NCBI GenBank assembly: GCA_026770585.1
Contig: MU647005.1
Location: 24,804-35,289 of the forward strand
DNA from: Baffinella frigidus
Lineage: Eukaryota; Cryptophyceae; Cryptomonadales; Baffinellaceae
Direction of reading: 5' to 3'
DNA length: 10,486 nucleotides
Shown here: piece by piece, positions 1-7,900 of the stretch
How the letters are laid out: the number at the start of each line of letters is the position of its first letter
Position numbering within the stretch: the first letter of the stretch is position 1
Notes under the pieces: model-generated
Told to the model about the DNA's origin: nothing
Database searches by the model: none
Seen by the model: only the letters and a program-made list of their open reading frames with translations
Translations under genes and position numbers: made by a program

Positions 1-10
1 GGGGGGGGGG
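1..10. repeat. Terminal G homopolymer
   Basis: The window opens with ten G in a row, and its other end closes with thirteen C. Family A elements inside the window also carry runs of 7-10 C or G, so the contig may have stopped inside such a run. Confidence 0.8.
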
Positions 11-63
11 TGAGGCGGTGAGGCGGATCTGTGTGACCTCGAATACAGGACTTACTCGCGAGT
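11..63. other. Intergenic, nothing recognised
   Basis: Short GC-rich stretch before the first MITE. It holds two adjacent TGAGGCGG units but no coding signal. Confidence 0.4.
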
Positions 64-171
64 ATGCCTCAAGTGGCGGACGCGCAAATATTCGCCCCAA
101 CTCGCCCTAGGCAGGTCCTAGGGCCCTACATGTACCGTAGGGCGTATGAGACTACTCGCCACTTAAGGGAT
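64..171. mobile_element. MITE family B, copy B1
   Basis: Non-coding element of about 105 bp with terminal inverted repeats of the type TCCCTTAAGTGGC at one end and GCCACTTAAGGGA at the other. The left end here has decayed to TGCCTCAAGTGGC. The core carries CCTAGGCAGGTCCTAGGGCCC, shared with B2 and B3. The better copies B2 and B3 are flanked by TA on both sides, as expected for TA-targeting (Tc1/mariner-like) transposases. No transposase is encoded. Confidence 0.75.
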
Positions 172-212
172 GGAAGCATCGTATTTCTGCAGGACCAGTT
201 ACAGTGCCCGCC

Positions 213-322
213 TACAGGGGTACCTCGCTCATAAGAAAACACCCCCACCCTAGGGCCCTACAGTAGGGCCCTATGGGGGTCCCTAGGGGGAAGCGTTTTC
301 TTATGAGCGAGGTACCCCTGTA
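213..322. mobile_element. MITE family A, copy A1
   Basis: Almost fully palindromic element. The left end is TACAGGGGTACCTCGCTCAT and the right end is its reverse complement. Inside each end lies an AAGAAA box and a C-rich or G-rich run, then CCTAGGG motifs at the centre. TA flanks both ends. The whole unit would fold into one long hairpin. There are at least thirteen full or partial copies in this window. Confidence 0.9.
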
Positions 323-359
323 TGTGGGGAGCTCGAAGAACCTAAAGGACCTAACGGCA

Positions 360-482
360 TACAAGGGTACCTCGCGCATAAGAAACCGCCCCCCCCCCCT
401 AGGAGCACCATAGGGCCCTACGCATGGTCCTACTGTATGGTCCTAGGGGGGGGCGGTTTCTTCTGAGCGAGGTATCCCTGTA
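360..482. mobile_element. MITE family A, copy A2
   Basis: Full-length family A element. Its termini are slightly diverged (TACAAGGGTACC on the left, GGTATCCCTGTA on the right). It abuts copy A3 and the two share a single TA, so one element seems to have inserted at the terminal TA of the other. Confidence 0.88.
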
Positions 483-601
483 CAGGGGTACCTCGCTCAC
501 AAGAAACCGCACCACCCTAGGACCCTACAGTAGGACGATGCCTAGGGCCCTATGGTGGTCCTAGGGGGGGGGCGGTTTCTTATGAGCGAGGTACCCCTGT
601 A
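481..601. mobile_element. MITE family A, copy A3
   Basis: Full-length family A element starting at the TA that ends A2. It has the standard TACAGGGGTACC and GGTACCCCTGTA termini and a central CCTAGGGCCCTATGG segment. Confidence 0.9.
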
Positions 602-794
602 GGGCTCATTACTGAGAGCGCAGGCGGCTCGCGGCTCTGGAAAAGGTGTCCGCGGGCGGCTAGCTGTGGGTAGTGTGGGTAGGATGGGAACTCCGACTCC
701 GACTCTGGGAGGGGAACTCCGAACGATAGAACATAAGTCATTAGGTAGACTGGCAGCTAGGTGCGCTGTGCGGGGAAAGGTGTCCGCGGGCAGC
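602..794. other. Intergenic spacer with a short direct repeat
   Basis: No gene is recognised. The motif AAAGGTGTCCGCGGGC occurs at about 642-657 and again at 775-790, each followed by (G/A)GCTA. In the second copy this TA is the left target site of MITE A4. A 70-codon open frame from 666 runs into the MITE and is not credible as a gene. Confidence 0.55.
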
Positions 795-916
795 TACAGG
801 GGTACCTCGCTCATAAGAAACCGACCCCCCCTCGGACCCTACAGTAGGCCTATGCCTAGGGTCCTACGGTGGTCCTAGGGGGGGGGGCGGTTTCTTATGA
901 GCGAGGTACCCCTGTA
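795..916. mobile_element. MITE family A, copy A4
   Basis: Full-length family A element with intact TACAGGGGTACC ends and flanking TA. It begins a unit of about 190 bp (A4 plus flank) that is repeated in tandem as A5 plus flank. Confidence 0.9.
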
Positions 917-924
917 CATGTATG

Positions 925-1178
925 GTGCGAAGGGGGCTGCGCCTCGTTGTGGGGGTGAGGTGACAGTGTGTGAACACACAAGTACAGGGGTACCTCGCTC
1001 ATAAGAAACTGCCCCCCCCCCCCAAGGGCCCTACTGTAGGGTCCTCCCCCCCCCTAGTGGAGACCCTACTGTAGGGTCCTAGGGGGGCGCGGTTTCTTAT
1101 GAGCGAGGTACCCCTGTATGTTGCGAAGGGGGCTGCCTCGTTGTGGGGGTGAGGTGACAACGTGTGAACACACAAGTA
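925..1178 (+). repeat. Flank duplication around MITE A5
   Basis: The segment GCGAAGGGGGCTGC...GTGTGAACACACAAGTA occurs at 927-984 and again at 1123-1176, with A5 between the copies. The two differ by a small indel and a few substitutions. A4 plus flank and A5 plus flank therefore look like a tandem duplication of a MITE-containing unit. Confidence 0.8.
983..1118. mobile_element. MITE family A, copy A5
   Basis: Full-length family A element flanked by TA. It is the longest copy (136 bp with both TA) because its C-rich and G-rich arms and centre are expanded. Confidence 0.9.
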
Positions 1179-1200
1179 GCACGCCGTCTCGAGTTGCAGC

Positions 1201-1284
1201 TTATGAGAGGGGTACCCCTGTAGGCATGGTCCTTCTGTAGGGTCCTAGGGGGGGTTGGTTTCTGATGAGCTAGGTACCCCTGTA
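1201..1284. mobile_element. MITE family A, broken copies A6
   Basis: A right terminus alone (TTATGAGAGGGGTACCCCTGTA-like, about 1201-1222) is followed by the right half of another family A element, ending GGTACCCCTGTA at 1284. Left termini are missing, which points to deletion or recombination between neighbouring copies. Confidence 0.75.
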
Positions 1285-1296
1285 CCCCATGCACAT

Positions 1297-1560
1297 GTAC
1301 AGTTGACACGCGAGCAGAGAGCAGTACAGGGGTACCTCGCTCATAAGAAACCGCCCCCCCCCCTAGGACCACCGTAAGGCCCTAGGCATGGTCCTACTGT
1401 AGGGTCCTAGCTAGGGGGAGGCGGTTTCTTATAAGCGAGGTACCCCTGTACGCCGTATCGAGTTGCAGCTTCATTACCATCTTCAACATTCCAACAAGCC
1501 GCCGTGCGAACAGCCGGAAGGCGCCCTTTCACGGACCACCCCCCGCCCCCCCATCCCGAC
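1297..1560 (+). repeat. Duplicated segment, copy with MITE A7
   Basis: Sequence on both sides of A7 (CATGTACAGTTGACACGCGAGC on its left, CGAGTTGCAGCTTCATTA on its right) recurs without the MITE at 1709-1873. It provides one half of an empty-site/filled-site pair. No known function. Confidence 0.85.
1325..1450. mobile_element. MITE family A, copy A7 (filled site)
   Basis: Full-length element with TACAGGGGTACC and GGTACCCCTGTA ends. The flanks read GAGCAG-TA on the left and TA-CGCCGT on the right. The second copy of the host segment has just CAGCAG-TA-CGCCGT at 1741-1754, so insertion duplicated a TA. Confidence 0.92.
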
Positions 1561-1576
1561 AGAATCCCCGCTAGAG

Positions 1577-1673
1577 CGCCCCTAGGGCCACCATAGGGCC
1601 CCAGGCATGGTCCTACTGTACTGTAGAATCCTAGCTAGGGGGGGGTAGTTTCTTATGAGCGAGGTACCCCTGT
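1577..1673. mobile_element. MITE family A, left-truncated copy A8
   Basis: Starts inside the C-rich arm (CGCCCCTAGGGCCACC) and keeps the centre and the right arm to GGTACCCCTGT. The left terminus is absent and the final A of the terminal TA is changed. Confidence 0.78.
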
Positions 1674-1708
1674 GGCTCAACGGTGGCCCAAGGGGGAGGC
1701 GTGGCTCC

Positions 1709-1873
1709 CCTTGAACTTGTACAGTTCACACGCGAGCAGACAGCAGTACGCCGTCTCGAGTTGCAGCTTCATTATCATCTTCAACATTCCAACAAGCCGC
1801 CGCCCGAACAGCCGGAAGAAGGCGCCCTTTCACGAAAAAAGGACACTCCCCCGCCCCCCCATCCCGACGAAGT
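1709..1873 (+). repeat. Duplicated segment, copy with empty site
   Basis: Second copy of the host sequence of A7, continuous through the TA at 1747-1748 where A7 sits in the other copy. It continues through AACATTCCAACAAGCCGCCG to a CCCGCCCCCCCATCCCGAC tract. Frames open on both strands, but I recognise no protein. Confidence 0.85.
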
Positions 1874-1924
1874 AACCCCCCAACGGCGCTGAAGCGTTCT
1901 TCGTCAGGTCGACATTAAGCGAGC

Positions 1925-4744
1925 TTAGATGTCCTTGACCTGGAGACCTGTTGTAAGGAGCAGCCACGCGTTAGTCCAGAATCCTGTCAACGCTACAGGA
2001 TCTACGCCGACGTCAGAACCTTGCGTCCTTGGATGCCCTTAAAGCCTAGATACCTTCAGAATCCCACGGCTGCTGTAATACCCCTCAAGTGACCAACGGG
2101 CGAATAATCGCCCTAACTCGCCCTAGGCAGGTCCTAGGGCCCTACTGTAGGGCGTATGGGCCTACTGGTCACTTAAGGGATAAACCCGACAGTGAATAAA
2201 CCCGATAGCACCGCGCGGAGGGGTTCTACAAGGAAGGCCTCTGATTGTCCACGGCTGTTGACTTACCAGAGGCTGTTGACTTACCAGAGATACCTCGCTC
2301 GTAAGAAACCGCCCCCCCCTAGGACCCTCCTAGGACCCTACAGCAGGCCTATGCGTAGCGCCCTATTGTGGAGGCGGTTTCTTATGAGCGAGGTACAGGG
2401 GTACCTCGCTCATAAGAAAACGCCTCCCCCTAGGACCCTACAGTAGGACCAGGCCTAGGGCCCTATGGTGGTCCTAGGGGGGGGGCGGTTTCTTATGAGC
2501 GAGGTACCCCTGTACCTCTGTAGACTTGTCGGGACTCGTGGCTGCGGGCTTCCGACCCAACGCCCTTACCCCGCAAGTGGCGAGGGGGTCCAAATGGACC
2601 CCCGAGAGGTCCCGGGCAGGTCCTCGGGCTCTACGGTAGGGTGTGTGGGCCTTCTCGCCACTTGAGGGATACAGGGGTACCTCGCTCATAAGAAACTGCC
2701 TCCACCCCTAGGACCACCATAGGGCCCCAGGCATAGTCCTACTGTCGGGTCCTAGGGGGGGGGGGCGGTTTCTTATGAGCGAGGTACCCCTGTACTCGCC
2801 AGTTGAGAGATACCAAGCACGGGGCATCGTCATGGAAGCTGCCCGGGAACCGTAGTCGTACACCCCAAACCCTGAACCATCTGCATTTTAAACGCTCGAA
2901 ACAATTAGGGGGTGGGTCTGCTTCCAAAAAGCAAGCCGTCTCTGCCATAACCGTGCCCAACCACCCAAAAACTCAAAGCTATGTCTAGTCTATTTGGGCG
3001 CCAATCAACCACAGCGAGACAGGGCTACAACATATGGGGTGTGGGGCGTACCAGGGGGAAGGGATTGCCGGAGCTTGTCCGCCTTCTCAGAATCCGTGAC
3101 GCAGAGGGTGTACAGGTACTTGGAGCAGCGAACCTGGACAGGGTCGAGAGGTCAGGGTTCAGGATTCATCCAGAGCATTCTCTCTGCCGTGAGTTTTTTT
3201 TGCTTCAACCACATGCTCTCAGGCGTGTGCGCACCTTGCAAGTGCGCACACGCCCGACAGGATACTGTGCTTCCAAAGGAAAGCTGCGAAACACACCCTC
3301 AGCCTTATGCGGCGCGTGACACCACCATTCGCAACAACCTCGCCAGGGAAACAGCCCCCCCCACCGCATGATCTGACACTTTCGCGGCAGTGCGCATCCT
3401 GAAGTGTGTCCCCGCCCCCCGAGAGAAACCCCGAGAAAAACAGTCCCTGAGCGAGAGAAACATGACTCCCTCAGCGCTGGCCGGCCAGCAACGACAACAA
3501 GTTCTACGTTGGTGCTTGACGCTGCTAACTCTATGCTTTCTGCTGCTGGCCCGTGACAAGGATCAAGCCGCTGCGATCCGAGGCGCGTCACCCCCGTCTT
3601 GCATTCGACCACGGTAGCCCCGAGGGCTACGAGGAGAGGCGGTTCAAGGAGCCCTAGGCATACAGGGGTCTGACACCGCATCCAGCACAGGCCTCTGGGC
3701 TCACGGCAGTCTCGAGACACACCGCATCCAGCTCAGGCCTCTGTGCTGCTGGATGCCCACCACGCGGCCCCGCGAGCGCTGCTCCCTCCTCACCCTCCCC
3801 CCTACGCACACCTCAGTCAACCCACGCCAGACAGAACGGTTGGGCACGCGTCCGGATTGCGTAGGGCAGCATACTCCGGACACTGTCCCGCCCCCCTCGG
3901 TATCTGTGAGACCTGGGCTACAATCCAAGACGGGGCGGGGGAGGCACCTTGAACTTGGTAACCCCGGAGGCCTTCTTGATCTTGACCGCTGCACACGGCG
4001 GGAGGCCACGGTCAGACAGACAAGACCCGGGACAGAGGCTTCTTCTGGTCTGGCACGACTGACTGTTCCGCTGGTCTGCGGTCCCTCCGCGAAGCATCCC
4101 ATCCGCTCCGCAGCACACCCCACCGCGGCGTGTTCCTGCGTCACCCCCGGGAGGACCGGCTGCGCTGCAAGATCGTACGGACGCTGGGACGAAGCAGCCT
4201 CCAGCCTTTCGCCGGGACCAGCATGCACGCGTCCATGCTCCGCGTCGCCAGCAGCGGCGCCCCAGGCCCCTCGCAGAACTCCGCTCTGCTGGGAACTGTG
4301 TCCCACACGGCCACCGAAGTTGGGTGGGGTGGTTGGGAGACAGTGCGGTCGCGGAGGGGGGTGGCAGGTGGGCGGGGTGCTCACAAGACGCGTCCTTCCG
4401 GCGGGCGGTCAGGAGGAAGTCCTTGATCTCGATGATCTGCTTCGGCTGCTCACCAGAAGAGCACAACCAGTCAGCCACTGCGACGCACGACAACTTCACC
4501 GGTAGGCCGGCAGGCCCGGCCCCAGTGCGCGCCCCCGCGAGCACAGCTCCATCCTCGTGGTCTCCCCTAGCGCACACCTCACACACCCCAGACAGCACCC
4601 TGCCCGCGCCAACCACGCCACCAAGCCGCCTCCCACCGTCCAAGATCCGCGAGCCATCACGAAAGATGAGCGTCCCACGCAGATCGCGGCGACATCGCGC
4701 CCCGGGGGCGCACAGGGAAGCGGCGGAGGGCGGGCCCTCACCAT
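1925..4744 (-). CDS. RPL38: 60S ribosomal protein L38 (eL38), complete, five exons
   Basis: Small basic protein of the large cytosolic ribosomal subunit. Coding exons, in order of translation on the minus strand: 4744-4742 (ATG only), 4445-4385, 3988-3948, 3133-3052 and 1947-1925 (ending in TAA). They total 210 nt, 69 residues plus stop, the normal eL38 length. Every junction is GT-AG and phases run 0, 1, 0, 1 without a break. Recognisable eL38 blocks: [19 protein letters not shown] (exon 2), [13 protein letters not shown] (exon 3), [10 protein letters not shown] and [12 protein letters not shown] (exon 4), GLQVKDI then stop (exon 5). Exon 1 contributes only the initiator Met, a layout I recall in other eukaryotic RPL38 genes. 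Introns, low to high coordinate: 1948-3051, 3134-3947, 3989-4384, 4446-4741. The gene is head-to-head with the E3 ligase gene. The placement of the 23-nt final exon is the least secure part, but it restores the conserved C-terminus with correct phase, acceptor and stop. Confidence 0.95.
2079..2182. mobile_element. MITE family B, copy B2
   Basis: Flanked by TA. Termini are CCCCTCAAGTGACC and GGTCACTTAAGGGA. The interior matches B1 (CGCCCTAGGCAGGTCCTAGG, then GTAGGGCGTATG). It lies in RPL38 intron 4. Confidence 0.85.
2253..2288 (+). repeat. 18-bp tandem duplication
   Basis: GGCTGTTGACTTACCAGA occurs twice head to tail. The second copy runs into the left terminus of MITE A9. Confidence 0.85.
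2282..2522. mobile_element. MITE family A, copy A9, split by A10
   Basis: A9 starts with TACCAGAGATACC and runs to GAGCGAGGTA at 2395. Its last bases (CCTCTGTA) resume at 2515-2522, after A10. A9 was therefore present first and A10 inserted into the TA of its right-terminal GGTACC. Confidence 0.85.
2394..2514. mobile_element. MITE family A, copy A10, nested in A9
   Basis: Complete family A element with standard ends whose two flanking TA dinucleotides both belong to the GGTACC of the older element A9. Confidence 0.9.
2567..2671. mobile_element. MITE family B, copy B4
   Basis: TA-flanked element with ends CCCCGCAAGTGGCGA and TCGCCACTTGAGGGA and an interior of GGGCAGGTCC...CTACGGTAGGGTGTGTG. 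It is more diverged than B2 or B3. It shares its right-hand TA with MITE A11. Confidence 0.8.
2670..2794. mobile_element. MITE family A, copy A11
   Basis: Full-length family A element that begins at the right-terminal TA of B4. The sequence after it (CTCGCCAGTTGAGAGATA, 2795-2812) again resembles a family B right end, so the A element sits between two B termini. Confidence 0.9.
3222..3254. repeat. Perfect 13-bp hairpin in RPL38 intron 3
   Basis: GGCGTGTGCGCAC and GTGCGCACACGCC are separated by CTTGCAA. No transposon-like flanks are visible. Confidence 0.85.
3673..3745 (+). repeat. Tandem repeat, period 46
   Basis: ACACCGCATCCAGCACAGGC occurs at 3673 and recurs with one change (CTC for CAC) at 3719; both are followed by CTCTG. 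It lies inside RPL38 intron 3. Confidence 0.8.
4446..4741 (-). other. RPL38 intron 1
   Basis: 296-nt intron directly after the ATG codon: donor GTGAGGGCC, acceptor GGTGAGCAG on the minus strand. Its part at 4525-4596 resembles 3768-3835 in intron 3 (shared CCGCGAGC, GCTCC and GCACACCTCA blocks). First introns of ribosomal protein genes often carry regulatory elements; none is identified here. Confidence 0.85.
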
Positions 4745-4909
4745 CTTGAGCTGATGGGAAGATTTTTTTCGCACGAGGGGGTGAATTTCAATGGCTCCAA
4801 GGGTGCAACTTTAGAGGTCATCACGTCTAAAGTTGAAAAGGGCTCCAATTCCTCTCCAGGAAAAATCCCCAGGCGTCCGGCGCGGGGGTCGGGCTCTTGT
4901 CCGCGCAGG
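4745..4909. promoter_or_regulatory. Divergent promoter between RPL38 and the E3 ligase gene
   Basis: Only 165 bp separate the two start codons, so both 5' UTRs and both promoters must fit here or overlap neighbouring exons and introns. It contains a TTTTTTT run (4766 on), a 10-bp inverted repeat (4806-4815 with 4826-4835) whose loop carries GTCATCACG, and a GC-rich stretch before the E3 ATG. No TATA box is evident. Co-regulation is an inference. Confidence 0.75.
4806..4835. promoter_or_regulatory. Inverted repeat in the divergent promoter
   Basis: CAACTTTAGA and TCTAAAGTTG are perfect reverse complements around GGTCATCACG. The loop and its junction read GACGTGATGACC on the minus strand, resembling a bZIP/CRE-type half site. 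Binding by any factor is not shown. Confidence 0.6.
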
Positions 4910-4996
4910 ATGAACGCCAACACTTATGTTGGGCTCAGCATCGGCACCGGGGTGGCGCTGGTATCCACGGCGTACGTCACATGGGACCGCCCGCAG
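4910..4996 (+). CDS. E3 ligase exon 1
   Basis: Codes for 29 residues, with a hydrophobic segment from about residue 6 to 25, and ends CCGCAG before donor GTCCCT. The open frame runs on to 5224, so the donor is chosen because the junction to exon 2 is in phase and the peptide then aligns with homologs. Confidence 0.65.
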
Positions 4997-7900
4997 GTCC
5001 CTCCCCCCCCGCTTGCTCCGGCAGAATCCATCGCCTCCATTTACGGCTGGAGAAATATTGCAGGCTTTGGGGGGCCCGTGGCATCCGAAAGCACCCCGCA
5101 GACCCGCGGGGGCTCGAAAAAGCGGTCGCGTGTAGCTGGCCAAGCGGCCCTGTTGGCGTGGCCTGTGCCGCCCGCACCTTGCTCAACCACATCTTCTCTC
5201 TGTGACGTGGCTGAAGCTCGCTGACCGCCTCCGCCCCCCGCAGGAAAACCCGCTGCTGGAACTCCGGTTCTGGGAGATTGTGTTTGCGTCTGTCTTCGAC
5301 AAGGTGCCGCTCCCTCCTGCCCTCCACCACCATCTAGCCGGGGCCGGATCAGAGCACCCGTCTTGTTAGAAACTTCGGGGGAATCTTGGGGGACCTAGGA
5401 GGATATCGCGGAGCCCACCCTGTTCCAAACAGACTCCGTAGAATGGATTCGCATGCACCACCCTGTAGGAGTCTCCGGCATGCCATGACACCCTGCACAC
5501 GGGACAAAGAGGAGGGTTGAGGGTTTGGGTAAGGATTGAGTGGGATGGATTTTAGCTCTTGTCTCTGAGGCGGGCCCGTTTCTCAAGGCACATAGACTTT
5601 TTTATCACTCAACTCGAGGCTCAAGGGCCTACTTCAGGACCTGTATCGAGAGTAATAAAGAAGAAGAAGAAGAAGGGGATGGATTTTAAGACCACAGCGG
5701 GCTACAAAGGGATTTTTCGGGCAGCAAATGCCCGAGTCTCCGTTAGATCTACCGTATCTGGAGAAACCCCCCTATTCCCCTACGAGTTGCCTACGGTAGG
5801 GTCGTATGTCTTATCGCTTATGGGTTCTTCACGAATCCCTTCGTAGTCCGCTGTGGAATTAGGGCCACTGGAACGATTCACAGCAGCGCCTGAAAAGTGT
5901 GGTGCGCAGTGCGGCCAAAACCATGAACCATAAACCCTTAGGGGCTCTGCCCGGGTTTGACCTAAACCCTAAACCCTAAACCCTATCCCTTAAGTGGCCA
6001 GCCGGTCAAAATTGACCCGACAGAGGTCCTAGGCAGGTCCTAGGGCCCTACGGTAGGGCGTAAGAGCCTACTGGGCACTTAAGGGATACCCTCAATAGTG
6101 CGTGATGGTGAACGCGTTGTGCAACCTGCTCGTCCTCCTCGGCCGAATCCAGCCATGTGACTTGTGGCGAATTGGTAGGTGGGGTCTGTGATGTCTCTCC
6201 CAAAGTGGCCGATTCGGGGTACACATCATAGAAGGACTCTGTTTCGCCATCTCAACGCTTCGTGGAACATGTACGTGATTACTATGGGGGGGTTCGGACC
6301 CTACCGTTAGTCAACACCCGGGCTTAACCCTCTTGTTTTCCGGGGGGGGTCTCTTCTTGGGTTTGACCTCAATCCCACACCCGCAACAGTGCGTGATGGT
6401 CAACGCGTTCTGCAACCTGCTCTTCCTCCTCGGCCGCACCGCCCAGACCACCCTCGTCGGTGCTGCCCCTCAACCCCAACCCCAACCTCCTGAACCATAC
6501 ACCCTAAACCCTGAACCCCCAACCCTAACCCTTGAACTTCTGATCACCCTCGTCGGTCCTGCCCCTTCTCAAATGTCAACTTGTGTTGCCATTTCTCAAG
6601 TTGACATTTCTCATACCCCAACCCCAAACCTCTAAACCACACACCATAAACCCTGAACCCCAAACCCCAAACCCCAAACCCTCAACCCTCAACCCTGAAC
6701 CCTAAACCCTAAACCCGAATCCCTAAACCCGAATCGAAATCCGAATCCCTAAACCCGAATCCATACCCCCGAATCCCTAATTGTGCAACGTGCTCTTCCT
6801 CCTCGGCCGCGCCGCCCAGAACACCCTCTTCTTTCCTGCCCCTCAACCCCAACCCCAACCTCCTGAACCATACACCCTAAACCCTGAACCCCTAACCCGA
6901 ACCCTTGAACTTCTGATCACCCTAGTCGGTCCTCCCCCTCTACCGTAACCACACAGCGGACTTCGAAGGGGGTTTGAATAACCCCTAAGCGATGAGACCT
7001 AGGACCCTACGGTAGGCAACCCGTAGGGGCATAGGGGGGTTCCTACGGATACGCACAGATCACCCTCGTCGGCCCCCTCCCCCTGTACCCTGAAAAGAAC
7101 CCCAAATCCTGAAGCCAAAACCGAACCCCTAACCTGTCGACTTGGATGGTTGAGGAGTCAAGCCCGCCCGCCACATCGCGGCATTAGAGCAGTAGTAAGT
7201 TGCTTACTACTACTCTTATAGCAACTTGATACTACTCGTATACCGATGGTCCTCGTGAGTGCTCCCCCTCAACCCCAACCCCCTCAACCATAAACCATGA
7301 ACCCCAAACTCCAAACCCTAAACCCTGAACCCTGAACCCTGAACCCTAAACCCTGAACCCTAAACCCTAAACCCTAAACCCGAATCCCTAAACCCAAATC
7401 TAAACCCGAATCCCTAAACCAGAATCCCTACCCCCTAATCCCTAATCCCTCAACCTTAAACCCGAATCCCTCATGCCTAAACCCTAAACCCTACACCCTC
7501 AACCCTAAACCCTCCATCCCAAACCCTAAACCCTCCATCCCAAACCCTAAACCGTAAACCCGAATCCAGGGCCGCTGCGCGAGATCGAAAAGGCGGCCGT
7601 GTTTGACCGCATCCGCGCCTACCTCCTTGTCAAGGTCCACCTCCTTCCAAACAGCCAAAAAGTGGATTTGTACAAATCCACTTTTCTGACTGGCGTGTCT
7701 CTGGCAGCTCCAACGGCAAGTTGCTGCATCTGTACAATCCTGCAAAAAGGACGCTCAGACAGTCAGACCCGCCGGGCTGCGAAGGGATTTTTCGGGCAGC
7801 AAATGCCCGAGTTTCCGTTAGATCTACCGTATCTGGAGAAACCCCCCTATTTCCCTACGGGTTGCCTACGGTAGGGTCGTATGTCTTGTCGCTTATGGGT

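Larger units (their letters stand above)
1948..3051 (-). other. RPL38 intron 4 (1.1 kb, MITE-laden)
   Basis: Bounded on the minus strand by donor GTACGC after the CCT-G of SLPPG and by acceptor CAACAG before GTCTCCAG. It holds two family B MITEs, a nested pair of family A MITEs and one more family A MITE. These account for about half of its length, so the last intron has probably grown by transposition. Confidence 0.85.
3134..3947 (-). other. RPL38 intron 3
   Basis: 814-nt intron with donor GTGCCT and acceptor TGTCCAG on the minus strand. It contains a perfect 13-bp hairpin (3222-3254), a tandem 46-bp-period repeat (3673-3745) and, at 3768-3835, a segment that resembles intron 1. Several long open frames cross it, but none matches a protein I know. 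Confidence 0.85.
5304..6389 (+). other. E3 ligase intron 2
   Basis: Holds MITE C1, a GAA run, a CCCTAAA tract split by MITE B3, and the truncated exon copy 3a. The stretches 5304-5656 and 6146-6340 contain nothing I recognise beyond this. Confidence 0.75.
6390..6566 (+). repeat. Exon 3 plus intron segment, duplicated at 6781-6945
   Basis: The unit runs from exon 3 through CCCCTCAACCCCAACCCC and a CCCTAAA-like stretch to TTGAACTTCTGATCACCCT. The second copy at 6781-6945 is nearly collinear. The unit ends with another exon-3 donor end (ATCACCCTCGTCGGTCCTG). Confidence 0.85.

Noticed and set aside
213-1673. A CRISPR array, from regularly recurring repeats
   Set aside because: The units are long palindromic TA-flanked elements of about 120 bp with irregular spacing and some nesting, in eukaryotic DNA.
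666-2689. Several open frames of 60-90 codons, on both strands, with recurring peptides such as YRGTSLIRN and MSEVPLY
   Set aside because: They are translations of MITE family A arms and recur wherever the element lies; no codon or splice evidence supports them.
3205-4643. Long open frames on both strands (171-250 codons)
   Set aside because: They arise from GC-rich introns of RPL38. The real coding parts are short exons recognised by eL38 motifs; the rest has no protein resemblance.
4817-4823. GTGATGA on the minus strand as the C box of a C/D snoRNA
   Set aside because: No D box at a suitable distance and no terminal stem; the motif lies in the loop of an inverted repeat between two promoters.
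4754-5224. 156-codon plus-strand frame as a single-exon gene
   Set aside because: Only its middle (4910-4996) resembles the ligase N-terminus. The rest is promoter on one side and proline/serine-rich intron 1 on the other.
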